Notes under the pieces: model-generated | The model's input: only the letters and a program-made list of their open reading frames with translations | What the model was told of the DNA's origin: nothing | The model's database searches: none | DNA from: Lentisphaeria bacterium | Lineage (GTDB): Bacteria; Verrucomicrobiota; Lentisphaeria; JABSQK01; UBA12247 | Length of the DNA: 16,169 bases | Assembly (NCBI GenBank): GCA_003477185.1 | Contig: DMTJ01000521.1 | Coordinates: 1 to 16,169 of the forward strand | Direction of reading: 5' to 3' | Translations under genes and position numbers: made by a program | Part shown: in pieces, positions 8,198-15,547 of the stretch | Numbering within the stretch: the stretch's first letter is position 1 | How the letters are laid out: the number at the start of each line of letters is the position of its first letter

Positions 8198-9066
8198 CTG
8201 ATCTCATCCATCAGAGTCATGAAGCGGCGGCCATACTCGATGTAGGTAGACTGGCGCTTCGTCGCTTCGCTAGTCACACTCGGGTCGTGAAACACCGTCC
8301 CCATGTGCGGCTCCATCGAGATGCCACCGTCGTAGCCGTTACGCAATAGATCAGTGACGACCTGCCGTACGCAGCCGCTTCCATCTCCGGCCCAGCAATG
8401 GTTCATGTTTTCGCCATCGAACTCACCGTCCTTGATATGGAGATAGGCGATGTGCTCACGCACGTTGGTATAGAATTCCCAGGTATTCTGCCGAGGCTGT
8501 GGCTCTGGCTTGGAGCGATCGGCAGTGAATATCGGGTTGCCGGTATCAAAGACGAGCTTGAGCCCGGGCACGTTTTCCAGCATCTTCAGAGTATGCTGGT
8601 AGCTCATTCCCCCGTAATTCATGCAATTCTCGTGCACCGGCGTGATCCCGGCATCCGTGAACCGCGTGACAATCTCACGCAAGCGCCGAAACCGCTCCTC
8701 TTCCATCTGGTCGGGCGCATCGCCGCCGTCTTCCAACTTGCGGACCGCGTAGCTCATCATGCGGACGAGCTTTGAGCGCAGGCGCTGCATCCGCGGGATC
8801 GCACGATCGACCCGGGTCAGGGTATCCTCGAATGGATCGGTGACCTGGCATCCCCAGTTGGCGATTGTCGAGCCGAAGGAGTTCACCGAGACACCGGCAT
8901 CGGCAAGCTTTCCATACACAATGTCAAAGTCGGCATCGCTGATGTCGTGTAGGTTCTCGCTGCCGGCCTGTCGGCATTCGATGTTACTCCAGCCTAACTC
9001 GCGGGTCACGCGAATCTGCACGTCTATTTCGGCGCCAGCTTCGTCGGCGAACCCAGTGAAATACAT
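8185..9066 (-). CDS. sugar phosphate isomerase/epimerase family protein (xylose isomerase-like TIM barrel)
   Basis: AP endonuclease 2/xylose isomerase-like barrel, 293 aa, probably acting on a sugar or inositol derivative with a divalent metal. The N-terminus MYFTGFADEAG resembles strand 1 of the family (GFADEA...). Likely metal ligands in order are E146 (PVHEN), D174 (LVFDTGN), H210 (YLHIKDG) and E252 (ISMEPH). An AGDGSG turn at 226-231 corresponds to the usual G-E/D-G segment before the last helices. No signal peptide is present, so it is cytoplasmic. GGAG lies eight bases before the ATG at 9066, supporting the start. The substrate cannot be told: neighbours are an HNH protein and a broken PhyH-like gene, not a sugar operon. 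The broad family is secure, the reaction is not. Confidence 0.88.
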   Translation of the reverse strand: MYFTGFADEAGAEIDVQIRVTRELGWSNIECRQAGSENLHDISDADFDIVYGKLADAGVSVNSFGSTIANWGCQVTDPFEDTLTRVDRAIPRMQRLRSKLVRMMSYAVRKLEDGGDAPDQMEEERFRRLREIVTRFTDAGITPVHENCMNYGGMSYQHTLKMLENVPGLKLVFDTGNPIFTADRSKPEPQPRQNTWEFYTNVREHIAYLHIKDGEFDGENMNHCWAGDGSGCVRQVVTDLLRNGYDGGISMEPHMGTVFHDPSVTSEATKRQSTYIEYGRRFMTLMDEIRASL

Positions 9067-9150
9067 GAGGAAAGCTCCCGGTTCTCAATCCAAGATGAGC
9101 CAATACTAATAGGGCACATTCAGATGCTCGCCAGCCGATGCGCTTGGCCA

Positions 9151-9780
9151 TCACTCTCGCAGTTCGGCGTCCCAGTAGACTTTTCCGAGAAAGTCCTCCC
9201 AGCTCTTCGGCATCTCGCGCTCCCGCATCCGCCTGCGCGCTGCTTGCGTCCAGTGAGGCTCAAAGGGCTTCCGCATCAGGTGCATTCCGGCCTCGTCGGG
9301 CAAGCGGTTTCCCTTGCGCGTGTTACAGGGCACGCACGACAAAACCAGATTGGCCCATGAGGATCCACCGCCCCGCGACCTTGGCAACACATGGTCGATA
9401 TTCAGGCGCTTAGCTGGGAACAGCTTCCCGCAGTACTGACAGGTCATGTTATCCCGGGCGAAGACTGCGGCGCGCGACAGTTTGGCTCGCTTTTGGCGAA
9501 ACCCGTTAAAGCAATTCAGGACGATCACTTCGGGGACTGGCAGCACAAAGTTCACGCAGCGGATTCGCTGCTCTTCCGCCAGTTCTGCTACCTCGCGGGC
9601 ATCTTGCCAGGTTTCCACCCAGAGCTCAAAATCATAAAGCTGATAGTCACGGTCCACGACGCGGGCCTTCTCGCTGTAGACCTTACATACGGCTTCCAGC
9701 GCGGTCACAATATTGACCGGCATCCACGATCGATTCAACACCAAGACCTTGGCCTGTAGTGCGTTCCCCATTTCCTCCAC
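9151..9780 (-). CDS. HNH endonuclease family protein
   Basis: Stand-alone HNH protein, about 209 aa. The N-terminal part (VLVLNRSWMPVNIVTALEAV, 12-31) is the conserved lead of a common bacterial HNH family of unknown role. The HNH fold follows: zinc cysteines C114/C117 and C149/C152, the central LNIDHVLPRSRGG with D129-H130, and a closing CNTRKGNR at 152-159. This is a complete beta-beta-alpha-metal nuclease motif, so DNA binding and nicking are plausible, but the biological job is not known. No intron, phage or restriction gene is adjacent. The start is ambiguous: a GTG at 9780 (used here) or an ATG nine bases later at 9771; AGAGGA lies 2 bases before the GTG and 11 before the ATG. The basic C-terminal helix (RRRMREREM) may contact DNA. 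Confidence 0.9.
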   Translation of the reverse strand: MEEMGNALQAKVLVLNRSWMPVNIVTALEAVCKVYSEKARVVDRDYQLYDFELWVETWQDAREVAELAEEQRIRCVNFVLPVPEVIVLNCFNGFRQKRAKLSRAAVFARDNMTCQYCGKLFPAKRLNIDHVLPRSRGGGSSWANLVLSCVPCNTRKGNRLPDEAGMHLMRKPFEPHWTQAARRRMREREMPKSWEDFLGKVYWDAELRE

Positions 9781-9864
9781 CTTCCTCTGCTTCGGGATTT
9801 GCTACACTACCCCATGGCGTAAAGTTCGCTCGCGCCAGCCTTGAGGGCTGCCTTCTTTCTCCGT

Positions 9865-10407
9865 TCAGCAGGTTACATCCTTTCCCTCCGTGCCGAAGAG
9901 CTCCATCCGTTGCTCGGCGGTCCAATTTGCCGCATTATCAGGGAGATAGGGAAACTGCAATACCCAGCGTTCCATGGCGGAATGATTTTTCGGCGTGCCG
10001 TGCGGCAAAAGCGAGTCGAACACCAAGGCACCGCCCGATGGCAGGGGCACGACTAAGAACGGCGGGCCTTGGATCTCGCTGTCACAGGTCTGCCAGCTGC
10101 GCTGCGACCAGTGTAAATGCGGCTGGTGAGTCTCGCCAATGTCCAAGATGTGCATGCAGCCGTTCTCAATCGTTGCCGGTTCCAGCGCGGGCCAGATGGC
10201 CACGGCCCGTTCTTTGAGCGGCAGATTGAAACACGCGTGATCCTGATACCACGGCTTTTCCCGGCCCAGGCGTGGTTGCTTAATCTGCTTCAGCCAGGCT
10301 TGCGATGTCCGCAATTCCTGTGGCAAAGCCCGCCCCCTGATGAAAGTTCGCTGGGGGGACTCGCAGCCTTGATCTTCCACAGCTTTTCCGGCTCCTTCTA
10401 CCTCCAT
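9865..10407 (-). pseudogene. phytanoyl-CoA dioxygenase (PhyH)-like, 5'-truncated and missing an iron ligand
   Basis: The 180-codon frame matches the C-terminal two thirds of PhyH-family Fe(II)/2-oxoglutarate oxygenases: LGREKPWYQDHACFNLP, then IWPALEPATIENGCMHIL (71-88), and GGALVFDSLLPHGTPKN (125-141) with the second iron His (H136), then R147 in ERWVLQF, which could bind 2-oxoglutarate. Two defects are visible. The family is usually 250-300 aa, and about 80-100 N-terminal residues are lacking. The frame is closed by a TGA only 12 codons upstream of the ATG, and only 150 bp separate it from the sulfatase start. Also, the H-x-D iron motif (normally PWHQDHAYF) reads PWYQDHACF, with Tyr54 in place of His. 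It is probably a decaying or non-catalytic copy. A short functional variant cannot be excluded. Confidence 0.7.
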
Positions 10408-10557
10408 GGTGGCATTCCTCTCGCACGTGATTCGCAGATCTCAGATCTTACTACGTCACACAGAAGCCGACATGGAAGCGATCAGAGCGTGGTTTGCAGG
10501 GCGCATCTCCACGGCCTATGGTCGTGCCAGAATAGCGACCTGTGGAGCTTTAATCAT

Positions 10558-12402
10558 ATGACCAACGCACGCCCGAACATTCTCTGGGTTTCCTTCGAAG
10601 ACTGTAATCCCACGTATCCCTGTTACGGGGATCCCACCGTCCGGACACCTCACCTAGACGCTCTCGCGGAGGAGGGCTGCCTCTGGCGCAAGGCCTATTC
10701 TACGGCGCCGGTCTGTTCCCCAGCGCGCAGTGCCGTGATCACCGGCATGTACCCGATCTCGATCGGCACGCATCACCACCGTACCAACTCAGGCAACAAC
10801 TACAAATCCCTGGCCTGTAACTACCAAGCCGTGGTCCCGCACTACGTGAAGTGCTTTACGGAATACCTCCGTGGCGCGGGCTATTACTGTGCAAACAACA
10901 GCAAGACTGACTATCAGTTTGATGCCCCGCTGACCGCCTGGGATGATTGCAGCGGGAGCGGGCATTGGCGGAACCGTCCCGATTCCGACCAGCCCTTCTT
11001 TGCCGTCTTCAACCTCGGGCGAACGCACGAAAGTGGGATGTGGGAGAAAGGCGTTCTGGACGAAGAGTTCGCGATCTCGCCTGAAAACGTCGAGGTTCCG
11101 CCCTATCTGCCTGATACGGAAAAAGTGCGCCGCTCGATAGCCCGAAATTACACCAATATCGCGTACAACGACGCTAGGCTGGGAGAGCTGCTGGCCCAGC
11201 TCGACGAGGATGGCCTGGCAGAGAACACAGTCGTGTTTCACTGGAGCGACCATGGCCCGAGCGTCCGCGGCAAGCGATGGCCCTATGAAGCTGGCATCCA
11301 TGTGCCCATGATTGTCCGTGGCCCGATCAACCGTGAGCCCGGCACCGTCTGTGAGGACCTAGTCAGCACCATCGATCTTGCTCCCACCGTCCTTTCACTC
11401 TGCGGCGTGACGATCCCTTGGCACCTGCAAGGGCAGGCCTTTCTTGGCCCCCGGACCGTCGCCCCGCGCGAGTACGTGTATATCTCGCGCGACCGCTACG
11501 ATGAGATGTACGACATGACCCGCGCCTGCCGGGATAGCCACTTCAAGTACATCCGCCATTATCACCCCGAGTATCCCTATTTACGCTGGAACTCCTACCG
11601 AAACCGCCATCCGATCATGCAGGAGCTGATCCGCTGCCAGGCAGAGGAAACGCTAAATGAGATCCAACTCCAAATGTTTCGCGAGAGCCGCCCCGCTGAG
11701 GAACTGTTTGATGTCGACGCCGATCCCCATGAACTCGCGAATCTGGCGGATAGCCCGGCCTACGCAGAGGATCTTGCCCGCCTGCGATCAGCGCTGGACG
11801 GCTGGATTGAGGAAGTAGGCGACCTCGGCGCGATTCCGGAAGAAACCATGGTGCGAAACATGTGCCCGGACGGCATCCAGCCCCAGACTCGTCCACCGGT
11901 TATGGTTCCGCTGGGCCCGAGCGACTTTGGCGAGGAAATTCTCCCGACCGAAGACACCCGTTTTCAAGGCCCCCTGCGGGTGCAGCTGCAATCTCCAACT
12001 CAAGGCGCATCCATCGCCTGGTCCACGGCCTTGAACGAAACCTGGAACCTTTATACCGGGCCCATCTCGCTCGCAGCCGGGCAGACCACGCTTCGTGTCA
12101 GGGCAGTGCGCATTGGCTACCAGGACAGCCCCATCGTGGAACAGCAGTTTGTCGTCATGGCTGAAGGTCCAGTGGCTCCTCGGACTGGACTTCCGCCGCG
12201 CTCACCTGCGTCACATAATCCGGGCACGTTGCTTGCCCGGTATCCGAGCACAGAATCGGATATACCGTCACGCGCCGTGCCTGCAGCGCATCCACCAGCG
12301 CCTCGTGCCGATCCTGCCAGCGATGAACCAGCAGGTAGAACGACGGCGTCTGCGATAACACATCCAGCTCATCGTCAGACAACTCCCGCGGAGAATCCGT
12401 GA
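10558..12402 (+). CDS. formylglycine-dependent sulfatase (S1 type) with C-terminal beta-sandwich domain
   Basis: Alkaline-phosphatase-superfamily sulfatase, 614 codons from the ATG at 10558. That start puts the protein at the family opening (MTNARPNILWVSFED), with GGAG ten bases upstream. C53 in PVCSPAR is the cysteine converted to formylglycine. Metal-site residues appear as E14-D15 and D231-H232 (HWSDHGPS), with K239 close behind. The pattern THHHR...VPHYVKCFTEYLRGAGYY resembles heparan N-sulfatase-like enzymes, though the substrate is unknown. Residues 470-533 look like a chitobiase/hexosaminidase C-terminal (CHB_HEX) sandwich. No signal peptide is present. From residue 534 the frame runs antisense into the DUF58 gene for 248 bp with Pro/Ala/Thr-rich, low-quality sequence, so the natural end is probably near 12157 and the tail may be read-through after loss of a stop or an indel. 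Confidence 0.88.
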   Translation: MTNARPNILWVSFEDCNPTYPCYGDPTVRTPHLDALAEEGCLWRKAYSTAPVCSPARSAVITGMYPISIGTHHHRTNSGNNYKSLACNYQAVVPHYVKCFTEYLRGAGYYCANNSKTDYQFDAPLTAWDDCSGSGHWRNRPDSDQPFFAVFNLGRTHESGMWEKGVLDEEFAISPENVEVPPYLPDTEKVRRSIARNYTNIAYNDARLGELLAQLDEDGLAENTVVFHWSDHGPSVRGKRWPYEAGIHVPMIVRGPINREPGTVCEDLVSTIDLAPTVLSLCGVTIPWHLQGQAFLGPRTVAPREYVYISRDRYDEMYDMTRACRDSHFKYIRHYHPEYPYLRWNSYRNRHPIMQELIRCQAEETLNEIQLQMFRESRPAEELFDVDADPHELANLADSPAYAEDLARLRSALDGWIEEVGDLGAIPEETMVRNMCPDGIQPQTRPPVMVPLGPSDFGEEILPTEDTRFQGPLRVQLQSPTQGASIAWSTALNETWNLYTGPISLAAGQTTLRVRAVRIGYQDSPIVEQQFVVMAEGPVAPRTGLPPRSPASHNPGTLLARYPSTESDIPSRAVPAAHPPAPRADPASDEPAGRTTASAITHPAHRQTTPAENP

Positions 12403-13483
12403 GAAACTGCACGGCGGCCAGCGCCTCCAGGCACGGCAGCTCAGTTTCCAGCTCCCTGCGTGTCACCAGCGGAATCTCCTTTTCGTGCGTGTCCTCATGG
12501 AAGTGCAGCTGAATCACGCAATTCCGCCCGGTGAGCTGGCTGCAAATTCCGGCCGCCAGTGAGACGCTGGCGCTCAGCCGTTTGGATTCTGGCTTCAGTC
12601 CCTGCCAAGGCGCATCAAGCTTCGAGCAGAACACATCCAGAAACACGCCGCAGTCGCCGCCCAACTCATTGGCATACTCTTTCACCACCGGCACCCCACG
12701 GCGCGCCCAAGATAGCGGGTGCAGATGCCGCGTGCTGTCCCCGAACCGAAACTCGCGGCAGCCCAGAAACTCCAACGACTGACCAGGTTTTGCAGACGCC
12801 AGCTGGCGCCCGTCGCTCCAGGCATCGGAGGAAAGTATCGGCAGGTTCGTGATCCTGGGAAACCGCGGGGTGACGACCACCGCAGGATTCGGCAGGCCAG
12901 TGTTCCCCCAGCGCCAGAGGCCCAGCGGAAATGCGGTGTCCGCAACTGGTAGTGGAAAGTGGTAGACCCCACGTCGCTCGACCTGAAACTCAGCACTCAT
13001 CTCGGCATCCTCCCCTGGCTGCAACTCCGCAAGGTAGGGCCGGCCCTCCGGAATCCGAATCAATGGGTTCACCGGGATATGGTCCACCAGCACATCCCAG
13101 GCCGGGCGTTCCCCTATGTTGCGGATTCGATAGCCGATCCTCGCCTTCTCCCCCTCCATCACAGAGGTCGGAAGCGCCCGAAGAATCGTCAGCTTAGGCC
13201 GCAGCAAAAAGCCAATTGCGATGTTTGCAAGAAACAGCGCGGTCAGCAGAATTGAAAACAGGAAGAGCGGCATCAGCATGCTGGCTGAGCCGCCGCCGGT
13301 GATCACAGAGGTCACTGCCAGTAGCAACCCACCGGCCACCGTGAATCGGCGCACGAAAAACGCGTAGATCCAGTTGCTGAAGTGCATTGCCAGCGGTTTC
13401 CAGCGGCGCTCACGCCGGCCGGGATAATTGAGCAGAGCGGGGCCGTCAAAGAAGCGGCGTTTCAGAGTGCGTAGCGAGGGCAT
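12155..13483 (-). CDS. DUF58 domain protein (membrane-anchored, MoxR partner type)
   Basis: 442-aa protein with two hydrophobic helices (about 47-62 and 68-93), followed by a beta-sandwich-like region. The DUF58 signature at 236-271 reads SLEFLGCREFRFGDSTRHLHPLSWARRG..., matching the family's R-E-Y/F-x-x-G-D-x-x-R-x-I/L-x-W pattern. The C-terminal third continues as a vWA-like fold, but DVFCSKLD (283-290) lacks a proper D-x-S-x-S metal site. DUF58 proteins usually pair with MoxR AAA+ ATPases in envelope or protein-assembly roles; here the moxR gene is nearby but on the other strand. The start at 13483 is the first ATG before a basic N-terminus (MPSLRTLKRR), consistent with a cytoplasmic start. 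The last 248 bp overlap the sulfatase frame; this gene's sequence there looks like genuine protein. Confidence 0.88.
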   Translation of the reverse strand: MPSLRTLKRRFFDGPALLNYPGRRERRWKPLAMHFSNWIYAFFVRRFTVAGGLLLAVTSVITGGGSASMLMPLFLFSILLTALFLANIAIGFLLRPKLTILRALPTSVMEGEKARIGYRIRNIGERPAWDVLVDHIPVNPLIRIPEGRPYLAELQPGEDAEMSAEFQVERRGVYHFPLPVADTAFPLGLWRWGNTGLPNPAVVVTPRFPRITNLPILSSDAWSDGRQLASAKPGQSLEFLGCREFRFGDSTRHLHPLSWARRGVPVVKEYANELGGDCGVFLDVFCSKLDAPWQGLKPESKRLSASVSLAAGICSQLTGRNCVIQLHFHEDTHEKEIPLVTRRELETELPCLEALAAVQFLTDSPRELSDDELDVLSQTPSFYLLVHRWQDRHEALVDALQARRVTVYPILCSDTGQATCPDYVTQVSAAEVQSEEPLDLQP

Positions 13484-13564
13484 GTGCGGGCAGTACCTGT
13501 TTGCGGTTTACTGGGTTGGAAGGTACAGTCTGGGCAGCAAAATGAACGAACTTAGGAGCACCCA
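13484..13564 (+). promoter_or_regulatory. divergent promoter region between the DUF58 gene and trpD
   Basis: This 81-bp spacer must drive both genes. A plausible sigma70-like site for trpD is TTGCGG (13501-13506), a 17-base gap, then TACAGT (13524-13529), a modest match. AGGAG (13554-13558) is a good ribosome-binding site, six bases before the trpD ATG. A GTACCT...AGGTAC inverted repeat (13493-13498 and 13521-13526) overlaps the -35/-10 span and could be an operator. No attenuator-like leader peptide or Trp codon run is seen. Confidence 0.4.
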
Positions 13565-14575
13565 ATGTATAGCCAGTTGCTTGAGCAGGTAATCGCTCGC
13601 ACAGATCTTTCTTCGGAAGATATGGAAGCCATCATGAATCAGATGATGCAGGGCGAATTGACGCAGGCGCAGATCGGCGCCTTTCTCGTCGGCATGCGCA
13701 TGAAGGGAGAGACCCCCACTGAGATTGCCGCAGCTGCCGCGATCATGCGCAAGCACGCGACCCCGATTGATACGCGCGGACAGCAGGTCGTCGACACCTG
13801 CGGAACCGGAGGCGATGGCGCCAATACGGTGAACATCTCAACCGCAGCAGCGATCGTTGCCGCTGCCGCAGGCGTACGTATCGCCAAGCATGGAAACCGC
13901 TCCGTATCCAGCAAGTCCGGGAGTGCAGACGTGCTTCGTGCCCTCGGTGTGAACATCGAAATCGGCCCCGAGCAGGTCGCCGACTGTATCGCAGAAGTCG
14001 GCATTGGCTTTCTGTTTGCGCCCATGCTGCACGGAGCCATGAAGCACGCCATCGGTCCACGACGCGAACTGGGCGTACGCACACTCTTTAATATGATCGG
14101 CCCGCTGGCCAACCCCGCTGCTGCCCAGGCCCAAGTAGTCGGCGTCTTTCATCGTGACCTCACGCCTGTCTTCGCCAAAGTGCTGGCCAAGCTTGGCCTC
14201 GAACGGGCACTTGTCGTGCATGGGCTCGACGGGTTGGATGAGATCACGACCACAGCCACCACCCAGGTTAGCGAGTTGAAGGACGGAGCCATCGCCACGT
14301 ACGAGCTGAATCCCGATGAGTTCTTCACCGAGCGTGCCACTTTGGCAGCACTTCGAGGCGGGGAGCCAGAGGAGAATGCCCGCATCATCCGCGACGTTTT
14401 TGCCGGAGCCGGAGGCGCCGTGGCAGACATCATCGCGCTCAATGCCGCGGCCGCCATCTACGTCGGCAATGTCGCTGACTCGCTCAAGAACGCGCTAGAA
14501 GTTGCTCGGCTGTGCTTGGCCTCCGGTGCCGCCCTTCAGAAGCTAGACCAACTTGCTGCCCGGACCCAAGCCTGA
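13565..14575 (+). CDS. trpD: anthranilate phosphoribosyltransferase
   Basis: Second step of tryptophan synthesis: it joins anthranilate to PRPP to give phosphoribosylanthranilate, in the cytoplasm. The 336-aa length is normal for the family. The PRPP loop DTCGTGGDGANTVNIST lies at 77-93, KHGNRSVSSKSGSADVL at 108-124, the anthranilate-site GPRRELGVRTLFNMIGPL near 163-180, and the metal motif DGLDEIT about 222-228. The start is set by AGGAG six bases upstream. No other trp gene is in the window, so it is separated from trpE/C/F/B/A. Its TGA is directly followed by the ATG of the MoxR gene, implying translational coupling. Confidence 0.97.
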   Translation: MYSQLLEQVIARTDLSSEDMEAIMNQMMQGELTQAQIGAFLVGMRMKGETPTEIAAAAAIMRKHATPIDTRGQQVVDTCGTGGDGANTVNISTAAAIVAAAAGVRIAKHGNRSVSSKSGSADVLRALGVNIEIGPEQVADCIAEVGIGFLFAPMLHGAMKHAIGPRRELGVRTLFNMIGPLANPAAAQAQVVGVFHRDLTPVFAKVLAKLGLERALVVHGLDGLDEITTTATTQVSELKDGAIATYELNPDEFFTERATLAALRGGEPEENARIIRDVFAGAGGAVADIIALNAAAAIYVGNVADSLKNALEVARLCLASGAALQKLDQLAARTQA

Positions 14576-15547
14576 ATGTCCCACGCGTCCGCGAGATCCC
14601 AAATAACGCCCATGAACGATCATGCCGAGCAACTCACCAAGCTGCGACAGAATCTCCAGTCCGTCATTTTTGGTAAGGACGAGGCGCTTGAACTGCTGCT
14701 CGTTGCGCTGTTCGCAGGCGGAAACATCCTGTTGGACGACGTACCCGGCGTGGGCAAGACCACCATGGCCAAGGCCCTGGCCCGCTCGCTCGACCTCAGC
14801 TTTCGTCGCGTCCAGTTTACCCCCGACCTGCTGCCCACCGATATCCTCGGCGGATCGCTATTCTCCCCTAAGACCGGAGAATTCAGCTTTCGGGCTGGGC
14901 CGATCTTTGCCAACATCCTGCTGGCAGACGAAATCAACCGGGCCTCGCCGCGCACCCAATCCGCCCTGCTCGAAGCGATGGCAGAAGGCCACGCCACGAT
15001 CGAGGGAGAGGAGCATGCCCTACCGCAGCCATTTCTCGTGCTTGCCACCCAGAATCCGGTCGAATTTCACGGCACCTACCCACTCCCAGAGGCACAACTC
15101 GACCGTTTTCTGCTGCGCCTCGAGATTGGCTATCCAAACGAAGAGCCAGAGACCAACCTGCTTTACGCCCAGCAAGATCAGCACCCGCTTCACGCTCTCA
15201 CATCAGTCATGGATGAAAGCACAGTCCGCGCCATTCAGCAAGAAGTGCGCCGCGTCCGCGTCGACCGCGAAGTGGGTGGCTACATCATCACTCTAGTTCG
15301 GGCCTCTCGCGTCGACCCGCGCGTTTCCCTCGGAGCCAGTCCACGCGCCGCTCTGGCCTTATTCCGTGCGGCCCAAAGCAGTGCCTGCCTTCAGGGCCGC
15401 GACTTCGCGACCCCGGACGACGTCAAGCGTCTGGCTGCACCAGTGCTCGCCCATCGCCTCGCGCTCACCCGGCAGGCGCGTAATGCCACGGCCGAGAAGG
15501 TCGAAGTAGTCCGCAGCTTGCTCGAAACAGAGCGCGCTCCAGTCTAA
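14576..15547 (+). CDS. MoxR-family AAA+ ATPase
   Basis: Cytoplasmic AAA+ chaperone-like ATPase, 323 aa. Walker A is GVGKTT (58-63), preceded by ILLDDVP, and Walker B is [10 protein letters not shown] (114-123). Sensor 1 is ATQNP (157-161), and the arginine-finger region [11 protein letters not shown] lies at 171-181. This order and the text are classic MoxR. The lid domain holds [10 protein letters not shown] and [19 protein letters not shown]. MoxR proteins usually act with a DUF58 or vWA partner on envelope or cofactor-dependent targets. The first ATG (14576) abuts the trpD stop; a second ATG at residue 13 (14612) would also give a full AAA+ domain and fits the family N-terminus better. No partner gene follows on this strand. 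Confidence 0.95.
   Translation: MSHASARSQITPMNDHAEQLTKLRQNLQSVIFGKDEALELLLVALFAGGNILLDDVPGVGKTTMAKALARSLDLSFRRVQFTPDLLPTDILGGSLFSPKTGEFSFRAGPIFANILLADEINRASPRTQSALLEAMAEGHATIEGEEHALPQPFLVLATQNPVEFHGTYPLPEAQLDRFLLRLEIGYPNEEPETNLLYAQQDQHPLHALTSVMDESTVRAIQQEVRRVRVDREVGGYIITLVRASRVDPRVSLGASPRAALALFRAAQSSACLQGRDFATPDDVKRLAAPVLAHRLALTRQARNATAEKVEVVRSLLETERAPV

Noticed and set aside
9836..9850. CAGCC-TTGAG-GGCTG hairpin as a terminator of the PhyH-like gene
   Set aside because: The T-rich side faces the plus strand, where no gene ends; on the minus strand the following bases are GC-rich.
10117..10557. Upstream extension of the sulfatase frame to an earlier ATG
   Set aside because: The extra 147 residues are antisense to the PhyH-like gene, show no signal peptide or domain, and the ATG at 10558 starts right at the sulfatase fold.
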